NCBI RefSeq assembly: GCF_001640805.2
Contig: NC_066850.1
Span: 14,838,046 to 14,902,045 of the forward strand
Direction of reading: 5' to 3'
Source of the DNA: Lates calcarifer
Taxonomy: Eukaryota; Chordata; Actinopteri; Centropomidae
DNA length: 64,000 nucleotides
Shown: one piece after another, positions 37,661 through 49,513 of the stretch
Layout of the letters: every line of letters starts with the position of its first letter
How positions within the stretch are numbered: position 1 is the stretch's first letter
Notes under the pieces: generated by a model
What the model was told of the DNA's origin: nothing
Database searches by the model: none
Seen by the model: only the letters and a program-made list of their open reading frames with translations
Position numbers and translations under genes: made by a program

Positions 37661-37984
37661 CGCCTAGCTTGAGGGGGATGAGAGACGATAAATATAACTA
37701 TAATTAAAAGGATATCACGAAGTAAAATGTTTGTGGTCGAGAAATTTTTTGATATAATTAATTACCATGCTTAGATAACATGCAAAAATGAAATCATGCA
37801 CTGCCAATCATGTCACAAGAATAAATTAGTTAGATAGGTTTTAGATTTTACCATAATTGTTTTTCTATCTCAGATTTGTGAAATGTTCCATTGTCCTGAC
37901 CATAAAGAAAAGTTTAAAATCACAAGTAATTGTCTGGTCTCTGCAACTGTCGCTTAGGAGCAAAAATCTGCCTTTAAACGTGAA

Positions 37985-38090
37985 TTAATGATTTGACAGT
38001 TATCGTCATGATTATTGATGTCAACTGATATGAAATTGTTTATTGTGATAACATATATACATCTTTTTGCCAGCCCTAACTGATACTGAT
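37985..38090 (+). repeat. Dispersed repeat fragment
   Basis: The segment with cgtcatgattattgatgtca, gaaattgtttattgtgataa and ttttgccagccctaactg resembles the end of a common fish repeat as I remember it. It lies in the pik3cg 5' UTR intron. Confidence 0.4.
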
Positions 38091-38954
38091 ATTGACTACT
38101 AACCTTCTGGGCTATGAGCTAACATTAATAAACTCTGTTCATATTATTATTTGTACTTCCAGCTACAAGGAAGTGCTTGTTTCTGTAATCTAATATATTA
38201 CTGCTGAAGTGGGATATAAATAGTAGGTATCTGTTCAAAACCTGACATAAGCTAAAAGAGAGGATGTTTAGAGACTGTGCTGCTTTCCAGAAAGTTAACA
38301 TTAAGGCCCAATTTAATTAGAAATGTACAATGTGTAGGAACTGTTTACTACATCTAAAACATTTAGGAAGATTTAGCTAAAAATGTGATGTACTGACTGA
38401 GTCAGTCTCCACCAGAGCCTCTCTCCAAAACTTGCATACTATTGTTGCTTTTTGTTTATCTTTTAACTATGACAATTCAAAAGTAAAGATAAACTATTGA
38501 AATCATTAACAACAAATGAATGACAAATTAGGAAAACTACATACACCAGCACATCATCATTAATGTCATTGGCAGCCACATTAAAAGTCATCATCTTAAT
38601 TGCAGTGTTTTAAATCATAGGATTAATGGCTGAAGTTTCCCTTCTGCTTATTTGACACCAGCAGAGGAAGTTTTGAAAAGCAGGAAGCAAAACTCGACAC
38701 ATGCATGTTGCTCAAACTACACAGACTGACTCAGTCTGTTGTTTTGACGACTGTGTCATAATCATTATTAAGTCCATATTTGCTGTTTAAATTGACCATA
38801 ACAACCCTAAGAGGAGTAAATAGAAGTTTTAAATTCACCCCCAGCCGAACTGGATCAGTCTGTGGAGAATGTAACGGTACAGCTGCCATAATAATCGCAA
38901 CGAGAGGCGTCACTTTTGTAAAACAAAAACATAAAACCTTTTTACTGACTCACC

Positions 38955-39175
38955 AATGAACGCAGACGCAGAAGGCAACGAAACCCGGAGCTCTGGACGA
39001 AAGTTTCGGCATTTATGCTACATGAGGAGACCACAGAGCAGAACAGAAAATGTTTTTAAGTTTGTGACCATAGCCTGGATCGAGGAAATGCTGCGCTTCT
39101 TGTCAGGGAGGCTTGTCAAGTTCACCGGCTAACTTTTTCCAGTCAGAACAAGAACACGACTTCCGGGATTTCTCT
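38955..39175 (-). promoter_or_regulatory. pik3cg non-coding first exon and promoter region
   Basis: On the minus strand a consensus donor (TTCATTG|GTGAGT, exon end 38954) follows CpG-containing sequence. A plausible acceptor (ccctcaag) lies just before the start ATG at 37660. An ETS-type core, acttccggg (39159..39167), sits where a TATA-less promoter would be. No TATA box was seen. The first-exon start is not determined. Confidence 0.5.
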
Positions 39176-39685
39176 TCAAAGTAAAATACTACACGGGAGC
39201 ACTAAAAAGTAGTATTAGGGTAGATATAGACATACAAACCTCAACCCGTATTCTGCAAAGTATGTAAAAGAATGGATTAAACTTTTCAAAGATATTAAAA
39301 AAGTAAATATGCGATAAAAAAAAAACCTAACTACTACCTCTGTTTATAACAACAACAACAACAACAACTGTAATTTCTCTTAAATTCGCATTGCTTCAAT
39401 TTAGGGTTCTTTTAATAATATGTCTTTTCCTTTTTTATTTAATTTGAAAGTATTGACCGCCGTTACTCTGTAATCATGTCTAACTTTATGTATCCGGCCT
39501 CGATGTAGTTCTGTACCACGAACACTGAGGGGCGGTGAACACCCACGGTTTTATAAATGTCAAGCGTCAGCTCCATGAGTCTAATTGATCTGGTCTATCT
39601 GATCTGATTTATCAATAGTTTTGTTATGTATAGTGATCAGACTGGTAATGACTAGTATAAACTGATATTTGGAACATTAACACAG

Positions 39686-39728
<43 letters not shown>

Positions 39729-40614
39729 AATTCATGTAGTGTTACAGCGCCTCCTCGTGGCCACTGGAGGGAAGTGAATTTGATCTGTAGATGAGACCCT
39801 TTGGGGCCTCGCGGAGCCTATAACATTATGGATTAGAGTATCTATGTCTCATCATCACCTGTCTGGAGAGACCTGAACATAGTGCTCTCACACCTGAGCC
39901 AAGGGCAGGAACTGGGACTTTGAACCATCTCTACTGCATCAAGCAATTGTCAGTGATACTTACAGATTTTAACTTCGTTATATTGATTTATTTGGTGTGA
40001 AGAAGATGTTCCTGGGATTATATGAAAGTATAGGGACACTGTAAAAATTAGACCGTATATATAATTACTTGACATAATTGTTACATGATATGGCATGCAT
40101 TCATACATTATGCGATTGGCTCCACCTTATCCTAACCAATACAATTACACTGAGGGATGAGCTTAATGTACTTAAGGATATAAGTACAGTGGTTATGAAT
40201 GGGTCTGAAACACAGACAGTCACAAAGATGTCTTTGACCAGGTGAACTTCCTGTTCTACTAGTTACACTGGACACATTACAACTTAGCTGAAGGCTGTAT
40301 GTCTGCTGCTGCAAAACATTTTTTCCTTGTTTTAAATCTCTGTGTTTGAATATTGTGTTCTAAGCATTTCAGCTCTTTAATTTGATATTAAATGGTCTTG
40401 ACACGTAGTGACTATAGGGGTAAAACTGTATTCCAATCTTGCAGTATCACAGTCTTATTCTGGTAATGTAGAAAAGTACACATACTTATTAAACAGGAAA
40501 TTCAAAGTTTTGCAGTTGTCACTTGTGGTACTTTTGGTTTTGCTCGCTTTCATCACTGGAACCCACCCAGTGTTTTATTGTTGTGATGATGAAAATGAGG
40601 GGAACCATCCTGCA
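39176..40614. other. Intergenic spacer between divergent pik3cg and hbp1
   Basis: It holds a TG microsatellite (39689..39725) and no recognisable gene. With the two flanking promoters it forms a head-to-head arrangement with about 1.5 kb between the likely first exons. Confidence 0.6.
39689..39725. repeat. (TG)n microsatellite
   Basis: About 18 TG units in the pik3cg-hbp1 spacer. Confidence 0.95.
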
Positions 40615-40731
40615 CCGAACTGGCCAATGAGGATGAGAGAAGCTGTAGATTAACATCAGATCTGGCCAATAGGATCGCTGGGGAAAATGTGTTTATACCA
40701 GCCCCCTTTCCCGTACAAGGCGACTGTTTTG
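40615..40731 (+). promoter_or_regulatory. Probable hbp1 promoter and non-coding first exon
   Basis: Two CCAAT boxes (40624..40628 and 40666..40670, 42 bp apart) precede a TATA-like tttata at about 40692. A strong donor, ttttg|GTGAGT, ends a candidate exon at 40731. The first acceptor before the hbp1 start codon is at 42061. No competing promoter was seen. Confidence 0.5.
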
Positions 40732-41309
40732 GTGAGTTAAGGAAAGTTCATTGAAATCATTTTGGGGTTTTAAAGCGTTGAATTTGATAAGATCTTACAC
40801 CAATTGAATGATTCTTTCCTTGAACTTAGCACACGAACAATAATGTGGAGCTGACAAGGTTTATTTTTGGTCGTAAATGCAGTTTCGCTTCTCGCCCCGT
40901 AAAGGTTCATTGTTGACGTTAGCTAGTTGTTTTGTTGTAACTGCCTTTGCGCAACAAGATGGCTCGTCCGTTTTAATGTATAGAATCATATTTCCTATTC
41001 TCTTGAATCTCATTGTTATCGTCCATTTGTCGGTTAAAATATATTCGATGAAGCTTATACTAGTTTTCGTCGACGTAACTTCACTATTTCAACGATATTT
41101 TTTGTTTCGTGACAACAAACAACACTGCTTCGTCTTAAGTTTTACAAAGTGTAAAAACGTTGTTACCAACAATATTTAGTGTCAGCCAATAATATCAGAG
41201 CAGTCAGTTTATCCTGGATGTTTAACTTCGTGCTTTTTACTCATTTTGAACTACTTACATCGAATGTATTATCGCTGCCCTTCTCAGTATTGAATGAATG
41301 AGCTTTTTA

Positions 41310-41321
41310 TGCGCATGCGCG
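41310..41321. promoter_or_regulatory. NRF1-type palindrome in hbp1 intron 1
   Basis: TGCGCATGCGCG matches the NRF1 consensus YGCGCAYGCGCR except at the final base class, where it carries the allowed purine. It lies about 580 bp downstream of the candidate first-exon donor. Confidence 0.4.
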
Positions 41322-41639
41322 CAGGATCTCAAAGTTTATAAACAAGAGAGAGTCACATGATGAACATTGTGAAATAGATAAGACTTTAACATGTCCTTAT
41401 CGTGTTTACATGTCTGAGGCCGACTAATTCATCGTATTATTTACAGTTATACCCAGATAATTAGATAAAATGCTGAATTAGTGAATATACAAGAGCGTTG
41501 AGAATGTGTCTAAACTTAGGTGCGTTTTTCAAGTAATGGCAGCCAGCCCAAAATTACCCTATGACCCTATGTCACCCTGTGTTTCCTTATGTCACCCCAA
41601 CCATTTACAGCCTATACATTACAGCTCAGTAAGATTATG

Positions 41640-41709
41640 TTTCTCTCTCTCTCTCTCTCTGTCTGTCTCTCTCCCTGCCCCTGGTGTGTGTGTGTGTGTG
41701 TGTGTGTGG
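41640..41709. repeat. (CT)n and (TG)n simple repeats
   Basis: A CT-rich run followed, after a short unique stretch, by about 11 TG units in the hbp1 5' intron. Confidence 0.9.
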
Positions 41710-41759
41710 TTTTGTTTTACTCTATCTATGGGTTCTGAAAACCAGTACAGCCAATATAC

Positions 41760-41945
41760 CTGAGGGGTCTGACAGCACTGTGGGGACCAAAATGCTGGAC
41801 TCCACAGCTGAAATGGCTGTTTTAGGGATAAGACTTTGGTGTTAGGGTTGGGGTAGAATTAGGCTTAGGTTAGGGTTAGGCATTCAGTTGTGATGGTTAA
41901 GGTTAGGGTACGGGGTTAGGGATTGAAATATGCCAGTAATGACAA
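41760..41945. repeat. Dispersed repeat with GGTTAGGG-like core
   Basis: It opens with cagcactgtggggaccaaaa and continues with many imperfect ggttaggg units. It is related to the copy at 22303..22490 on the other strand. The irregular units and the adjoining ggggacc block mark it as an interspersed repeat, not telomeric DNA. Confidence 0.55.
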
Positions 41946-42075
41946 AATTACTTAAAAAAACATTTTGTATTGTAACAACATGTATCATTAACTTAAAAAA
42001 TACTATGCTAAAAAAATAGTAAATAACTATAGTGTATAATTCATCTCTGTACACGTTTTAGTGACTGTGGACATC

Positions 42076-44926
42076 ATGGTGTGGGAGGTGGTGACCCCAG
42101 CTGTGCCATCCAGCGACTCCAAAAATCACAAGATCCGGGAGCTTGAGCCTCAGGCTGAACACGCAGGTAAAAGCAGCTGGTATGCGGATGTTGGCTAAAC
42201 CTAACCGATACCTGTGTGGAGCTGAATGCCGTGAAAAGAGCCTCAAAACTCCACACGTAAATGTAACTGAATCCATGTTTATTAGGTGATCTGTGCACTC
42301 ACATGTTGCTAAATAAAAAAGAATGTCACAAGTATATTTTTAGACCTTTGTATGCATGGAAAGCTTTTTTTAAGTTAATGAACTCAACCTGTAAAAGTCT
42401 CAACTCATAAAGTGTGCTTCCTATACAGTCATCTCCTGTTTATCTGTTCTCACCTTCAGGAGTGATGATTGATGTAGATGGAGACCAATCACATGACCTG
42501 CTCCGCTGTGAGGAACACTTCCCCTCCTCACCTGGCTTCCCCACCAGTGACAGTTACATGGAATATGGTACATAAGACACAAGCATACACCAGGTTTAAC
42601 ACAGTTAATGGAATTACAGCATCATGGGGGCTCAACTGTTTCTTTTTCTGAACTTAATCACCTGGGTTTTGTTTTTACTCCACCAGACGACCTGCCAGAC
42701 CTGCAGGAGGTTCAGGAGGAAGCAGAGCCAACAGCACCACCTGTTTACCAGGTGGAGATGGGTGTGTCACACCAGGAGCATCATGCATGCGCAGGAGCAC
42801 ACAGCCCACAGCCTCCTGACACACACTGGCTGACACAGCTGGCTCACATTGCCACCGGGCCTCAGAGCCCACTGCTACAGGAGTCTCCTCACAGCAGGTA
42901 GACACACTAAAACACAAGTCTTTATCATTTAATCACATCTAAATCCAACTTTCTTCTGAACCATAACTCTACTTCTTATCTAAATAAACTTCTGCTAAAT
43001 ATTCCACTGTTTGCCAACTGTGTAAATGACCTTGTGTATTCTGTCTTATATTAGTTACTATGAGTCAGGAGATTTCTCTGACCATCTAGTTCATGAGTCT
43101 GTGTCGTTTTCAGCTCCTCTTTGGTCTGCATCTCCAGCACCAGCAGTGATCTACATTCCTATGCCCGGCCTCCTCCTCCTTTCCCCAGCAGCACCTCGTC
43201 ACCTCCCCGAGGTCACGGCAGGGAGCGTCGTCGCAGCAGGGTAGAGCTAATGTTTACCTGCCTCCTAGAGTTTGAAACACTTGGTTCTGGAGGCACTTTT
43301 GTCTTGATGATGCTTCTCCTTCCTGTTTCCACAGACCAGCAGTGAATGTGGCTCTGCGGTATCAACCAGATCCTCTCTGTCTGATGACGAAGACATGGGC
43401 TGGAGCTTCTCCTGTCCACCCACTGCCTGGCACTGTTTCCTCAAAGGTACACACAGAAACAAAGACTCATGCAAATGGTTTTATATCATCTGTGTCTATG
43501 TAATGAAAACCTGTTCCTCTGTGTCGTCAGGTACTCATCTGCGTTTCCACAGTGGCTGTAATGTTGAGTGGCAAGATGCTGAGGAGTTGGACTCTGCTGA
43601 GGAAGACTCTGGTGATGAGGAGCAGTCCAGATCTCTGAAGGTACATTATACAAGAAGCTTGTGGCTACACTAAGATCGTTAGGCCGTTGAGTTCACATGT
43701 ACTTTTTGTATCTTGCTCTTTTACAGAGTTACGGCTCTGAGGGTCTACAGCTGGTGGAGCATTCAGAGATCGTGTTGTCTGGTCAGGCTGTCCTACAGCT
43801 GACTTTTGACCCTGGTGTGTTTGGACATGCCCCCATGTCTGCCAGGTGCCAACTTGACCACCCCTTCTATGTCAAAAACAAAGGTAGGACTGATGATGAG
43901 ACAACACTGAAGCTGATTAAACAGCTCAGTTATCATAGTGACTTCTATTCATATTCTCTGTCCTTCTTTTTATCAGGGTGGTCATCCTTCTACCCAAGCT
44001 TGACTGTGGTGCATTATGGGATACCATGCTATGAAATGGAGGTAGGAGATGTGTGCCTGCCTCCAGGACACAGAGACGCCAAACACACGGATGACTCACT
44101 GGTCTTTGACACCTTTAGAAGGTAAAATAGACACTTAGTATAATATTCATCTGAGAATGAGTCAAGTGTTAAATGCTTTATGCTGTTCCTAACCTAAAGT
44201 AGCAAAAAGGTAGATGATCAAATTGATTACTGTGTGTGACGGACCTCTGTTTGTGTATGACTCTCTCTCAGTTATGCCTTCACTCCTCTGGACTCCTCTG
44301 CGGTGTATGTGTTGAGCAGCATGGCCAGACGGCGGCGTGCCTCGCAGTCCAGCGGGGGAGCTGTTTCTCCAGACAGAGACACATCACAAGGTTAGTGAGA
44401 TAATCCCGTGTGAATAATGACAAACACGCAAAGCTCACAAACAGAAAGTGGACTAAAACACAGGTGATATGTGAACCTGTTTAAAACTCACAGACACCCA
44501 CAGTCCCAGCCACTCCCGCTCTCCTCATCAAAAACCAACCAAGAGCCAGCACGCCGGCGCACAGGGAGGCAGTAACACCACGCCCAGTAAGTGCAAGCGG
44601 CCAATGAACGCCTTCATGTTGTTTGCCAAGAAGTTCAGGGTAGAGTACACACAGATGTACCCCGGCAAGGACAACAGGTAGGTGTGCTCCATGATGTGTA
44701 TTATGAAGCCGTATTCCATATCTGTGTTTATGAAATGGTAATGACTGTGGCGTGTGTGTGTGTGTGTGTTGTAGAGCGATCAGCGTCCTCCTTGGAGAGC
44801 GCTGGAAGAAAATGCGAAGCGAGGAGCGGCGGGCATTCACCCTACAGGCCAAAGCCCTCGCAGATGAACAGAAAAGACTCAACCCAGACTGCTGGAAACG
44901 CAAACGAACCAACTCTGTAAGGACAC

Positions 44927-44966
<40 letters not shown>

Positions 44967-45037
44967 TGCTCAACCCAGTGCTTTGTACTGCTCTCTAATT
45001 CCTCCTCTTTGCCTAACAGGGTTGTCAGGGAAATTAA
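42076..45037 (+). CDS. hbp1: HMG-box transcription factor 1
   Basis: Nuclear repressor that binds RB-family proteins and blocks Wnt/beta-catenin targets and G1 progression. Exons: 42076..42166, 42460..42567, 42687..42897, 43114..43240, 43335..43446, 43531..43640, 43727..43883, 43977..44121, 44272..44390, 44494..44677, 44775..44916, 45020..45037. Total 1524 nt, 507 residues (human 514), in frame throughout. The start MVWEV matches human HBP1. The region SLSDDEDMGW precedes the AXH domain (about 203-340, with TAWHCFLKGT, QLTFDPG and DHPFYVKNKGWSSFYPSLTV). The HMG box follows (about 427-496, KCKRPMNAFMLFAKKFRVEY to LNPDCWKRKR). The last exon adds only GCQGN before TAA. A possible poly-A signal is near 45320. 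Confidence 0.97.
44752..44769. repeat. (TG)n abutting the hbp1 exon 11 acceptor
   Basis: About nine TG units replace the usual pyrimidine tract immediately before ttgtag at 44774. A complementary (AC)n lies just past the donor of the same exon. Confidence 0.9.
44931..44962. repeat. (AC)n downstream of the hbp1 exon 11 donor
   Basis: About 16 AC units start roughly 14 bp after the GTAAGG donor. They are complementary to the TG tract in front of the exon. Confidence 0.95.
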
Positions 45038-45081
45038 GCCTACACAGAAGAAAAGAGGACGGCTGACAGAACCTGTAGGAG

Positions 45082-45082
<1 letters not shown>

Positions 45083-45108
<26 letters not shown>
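45083..45108. repeat. (AC)n in the hbp1 3' UTR
   Basis: About 13 AC units shortly after the hbp1 stop codon. Confidence 0.9.
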
Positions 45109-45112
<4 letters not shown>

Positions 45113-45587
45113 TGAAGTGACAAAGAAAAGAGAGCTATGCATAACCTAATACTAAACATTATATTTTGTTAACAACACACTTGCCTCCCATCTCTCAAAG
45201 TGAGGATTTAATTCATCTTTTTTCACACAGTGAAAACGAGCAGCAGTGTCCGCTTTAGCTAATCACACTGAGCTGCTCTCAGATGTCACCCCTCTCTCTT
45301 GGGGTGCTGATTTTTAAGAGGAATAAATCATTATATGTTTATGATAATTATAGCCAGGTTTATAACTAGACTCAACAGTTAGAGAGGATGTGTTGCCAGA
45401 CAAAATTAAGAAGCAGATCAGCAGGGTTTTAGCTACGATTTTACAGCAATGTGACAATAAAAAAAGAGATTCTGATCATTCTCAGTTTCTCACAATATGC
45501 TTGAAACAGGTGGAAGTTGTGGCGCTGTAGCATTTTAGGTCAAGTAGACAATGTAGCTATTTCCCCAAATTATATTTTATATACACA

Positions 45588-45595
45588 CATATATA

Positions 45596-45676
<81 letters not shown>

Positions 45677-45701
45677 ATATTATATATATATATATATATA
45701 T
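45588..45701. repeat. (AT)n microsatellite with GT interruptions
   Basis: Long alternating AT with two short GTGTGT interruptions. It lies downstream of hbp1. Confidence 0.95.
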
Positions 45702-46655
45702 GAAGAAATATACAAAGTATTTTCTTGCCTGTATTACTTGTATTTTCACTTGGTGTATTTCAAAAGACAACATATTTTTACTTTGCTTTCACATAACTCA
45801 TCTTGTAAAATGTAGTTATTAAAGAAATGTGCACTGTAAATTCTCAAATAGAGGGCCAGGCCAGGAAAAAATTAATTTTAGAAGTGTTAGAAGGTTCCAT
45901 CTACATCTGACCTGTTTTAGTTTTTAATATTAAAATATTTCTCGCAGTTCAGGACACAGAACTCCCCTAGATTTTTTTATTTTGAAAAAGGAGTTTGTTT
46001 TGAGTTTCCCTGTCAGTTGCTCAGGGGCGTACAATCAAAACACATTGTACTAATGGAGTGAATGATGATTATGCCAAATTTACAGATAGCCATTGTAGTA
46101 TAGGTACCACTAACAGCATTGGTACAGCCCTCAGCCTTTATTTGTAGAGGCTTTTATTTGAGAATTTACGGTAATTAGTAAAGGATATAAATTCACATCA
46201 CAGTAAACTGCCATTATAGGACAGACAGCAGGATAACATATGGGTATGATTTTGATGATCAGCCATCATCTACACTGCTGAAGTGTCTTTTAGTTAAGAC
46301 ACTGGCTCCTCAGCAGCTGTAGGGAACAGTAGGAAATGCAGGATTTCAGCTAATGTTATTGCTTTTGATTCTAACATCTCTGTGTGCCATAACATTTTTT
46401 AGATGTGTTCTATCAGAGTATCCTTGTGTATAATCAGAAACATAAACAGAAACAGAAATACAGGTGAGGATTGATGATGTTCATGTTACTCACAGCTTTA
46501 TTTAAGGAATGTTCAGAAAAAAGCCCACAAGTGCTAAAGTAAAGTCTTCAATAAAACCCTAGACTTGGTAAAATGACATCACCTAAAGACCTGATGCAAA
46601 CCCAGGTGTGTGAGGCTTTAGAAACACCACGTGATTGGATGAAAGTACTTATACT

Positions 46656-46728
46656 GACCTTCATATAGAGTTGTGTCCATGTGGAGTGAGGCGGTGGGAA
46701 TCTGCTTGGGGTTGAAGTGCTTGAAAAA
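46656..46728 (-). other. Unassigned exon-like block
   Basis: On the minus strand, an acceptor (pyrimidine run ending ttttttcag) is followed by an open frame reading FFKHFNPKQIPTASLHMDTT then LYE. It closes at a good donor, GAAG|GTCAGTATAAG. Both splice sites and clean coding over 73 nt suggest a real exon, but I do not recognise the peptide and found no partner exon nearby. It could be an exon of a gene downstream of ptprz1, an alternative ptprz1 3' exon, or chance. Confidence 0.35.
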
Positions 46729-49481
46729 CTGAAAAAAAGAAGAAAAAAAAATCAGAAATAGCGAAAAAATATATATATTTCCAGGATGGGCACTCATACT
46801 CTCACTGCATAACGAGGTTTATTCTTAATGCACTATATACACTTTATCTTATGTGACTGCTACAGTATAATGTGTAATGACAAATATTAATATGATTATA
46901 TAGAAATATATATTTTTTGCTTTTGACTTGTTAACCTTTCATGGTTATGCATTGATTATTTGACTTTTGTTTGTTACTATCATGTCATGTACAGGTCCAT
47001 CAGGGGAGACAATGCAATACAATGTATTATAGTATAAATAAATAAAAGCATGATAAAGCTATAATCCTGTTTGTCGTGTGTCAAATTAAGGAGACAAGAT
47101 TAGGTTTGAAACAGATCTTTAATTTTGTTGCTATATACTGTACATACTGCACCAGTTTATATCTGGAGATAAAGGTATAGACATGAAGCTGCTACTTAAT
47201 CATAAAGATAAAAAGAGATAACATTCCATTAAAACTATAAACATGATCAATATTTTCAGGCTAAAATTATCAAATAGAAGCCACACAGTTATATATGTGT
47301 AAATGACTAGAAAATCACCTTTTATAGTAAAATAGAAAATATATAGAGGTACAATATAAACATACAGTAATTTGGCCTTTTGATGTATTCAGGGAAATTT
47401 ACACAGAAAGAGTTCAGACAAATTACAGACATATCTGCTCTGAATCGCCCTCAGATTCGCACAGATTCGAGCTGCGGTGTCGTCTGAAAGTGATTCAGAG
47501 GTTGACTGATTTAGCCTGACGCAGTGGAAACGTTCCTCAGAAATGAAAACAGTCATAGCGGGTGGCACAGGGGCTGCGGGGATTCAAAGTCACAGCTCTC
47601 AGCTTCTGAATTTCATTTTCAGTTGCTGAGGTTCATCAGAATTGAAATCCTCCCAAAATATCAGTAAGTTCGGCTGTTTGTCTTTTTTCTCGCTGTCTCA
47701 ATCTAAATGTTTGCAACAATATGGCAGCTGTCTCAGATTAATGATTCTTCTGCTACAAGAGTGGTCTGAGAGGCTGTGATATTTTCTGCCTACTATGAAA
47801 ACATTAGAATCCATTATACAGCCACGGCTACAGCTGTCAAACCTATAGGGAGTGGTTGACACTCAAAAGACAGAGTTCAGGTGGAATATCCCTTTAAATT
47901 CCAGATCACATTTTATACAAAACATCTGGTGACACTTCTCCGTCTTCTCTCCGACCTTTACAAACAAAACGAGACACTGATCCCCTTTAAGAAAATAGAT
48001 AAAAATCACACATCATTATTTTGGCATATTAGTCACACAGTTGTATCAAAACAGATTTAAAGAACAAGAACGTGAATTACAAAAGGCACAGGGCACCAGA
48101 GACCATGGAGCCAGAGGCAACGAGACAGAAACAGCAGTAAACACCAGCAGTCATTTTACTGTCACTGTGAGGACTTAGAGAGTTTGGTTAGAGCCCCAAA
48201 ATCAGCTGGTTAATGTGCAGTGTAGAAAATATTCTGCAGGTAAATGGTTTCTATTTTCATTTACATTTTATTTATATTTAACTGTATTTTCACATTTTCT
48301 TGCTTCAATTTGTAGTTTTGCCTGTTTGCCAATGGGAATTTTTATTAATATTTATTTCTGCGTTTTAGAAGAATGAAGGAAATAAATGAGAGAAAAACAA
48401 TAATAAAATCAAGAGAAAACGAGAAGCCACAAATAAAAGAAATACATGTTTAAAGATTCAAATAGAAGTTAAAAGTTTAAGGTAAGAGTTTAAGGTAGGT
48501 GTGTTGTTGGTGTATCAAGGATTATCATTTCCAATGAAATATTGGGAAATGATGAGGTTAGAAATTCTTTTTGAATTTTTCGACATTTCTTTAGTCTTTT
48601 TCAGTGGATGTTCAGGCCTCCTCTCAGACAGTGTTGAAGCTCTGCTGCTTCAGGCTCCATGCTGACTAGCAACAGATACACAGTTGGAACATTTGTAGGT
48701 TTTTGCTTGAAAAGGCAGTGAAGTTTTTCTGGTACCACTTTTTAATAATTAACCTAAACGCTCGTGGGGTTTTTCACTTTCTTAGAAGCCATCACACACC
48801 ACATCACATTTGTTGATGTTACTACATGTGTTTTTGGTCCAGTCATATGGAGCTTTGACAGCCTGCTAATCCAAACATTATAACTTATAACAAAATAAGT
48901 TATAATGTTGATTTATTAGCCATGATTAAAGTCATTAGTTCACTTTTAAAGGTTGTCTTATTAGAAAGTGGTACCTCTTCTCTCTTAAAGTAAAAGTCAG
49001 CCTGTTGGTTCTGTAGCTAAGTCTGCTGTGCATGCTCACACTGACAGTATGGTAAGTACAGATAGTCACGTTAAATGCCTGTCTCAACCTGCCAGACGTT
49101 CAGATAAGAAATGTGTGGGAAAAGATTTTGGGTGTAGTCACTGTGTCAGAGAGGTGACGTATCAGGAGATCCTGGTTCCCTCATCATAAAAAGTATGATT
49201 TTGTTTTCAGACTCTACAGGGCTTTTGATGATTTATAGCTTTACTAGATCATTGCCTTTTATTTTTCAATTGTGAATAATGATCTCTGGTCACTGAACAT
49301 ACCGCGCATTACAGCATCAGCATGCTCAGTTGACATGACTATGAACCACAGACACAGAGCTGTTGGTGTTTGTCCTCTCATCACATGTCACTCAGTCTAT
49401 ACTGCTATGTGTATGTGTGTGTGTGCTTGTTGATGTATTTTCTGTGTACGCAACATGTTTATGTGTTAAATTTGCGTGTGT

Positions 49482-49508
49482 GTGTGTGTGTGTGTGTGTT
49501 TGTGTGTG
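49482..49508. repeat. (GT)n just past the ptprz1 stop codon
   Basis: GT-rich tract within 35 bp of the ptprz1 stop, so it lies in the 3' UTR, where it is AC-rich in the mRNA. Confidence 0.9.
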
Positions 49509-49513
49509 CATGT

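Larger units (their letters stand above)
45038..49513. other. Region between hbp1 and ptprz1 (convergent ends)
   Basis: The left part is hbp1 3' UTR and the AT microsatellite. The right part, next to the ptprz1 stop, is probably ptprz1 3' UTR because that gene usually has a long one. Around 47.1 kb, cagatctttaattttg could hold minus-strand polyadenylation sequence. Between them lies the exon-like block at 46.66-46.73 kb. No other coding sequence was recognised. Confidence 0.45.

Noticed and set aside
40877..41179. 100-codon plus-strand frame in the hbp1 5' intron
   Set aside because: No family resemblance; it lies between the candidate non-coding first exon and the start-codon exon, and hbp1 is complete without it.
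41840..41930. GGTTAGGG-rich tract, possible interstitial telomere
   Set aside because: Units are irregular and the flanks match a dispersed repeat also present at 22303..22490, so it is not telomeric.
45517..45822. 101-codon plus-strand frame of Tyr/Ile repeats
   Set aside because: Translation of the AT microsatellite.
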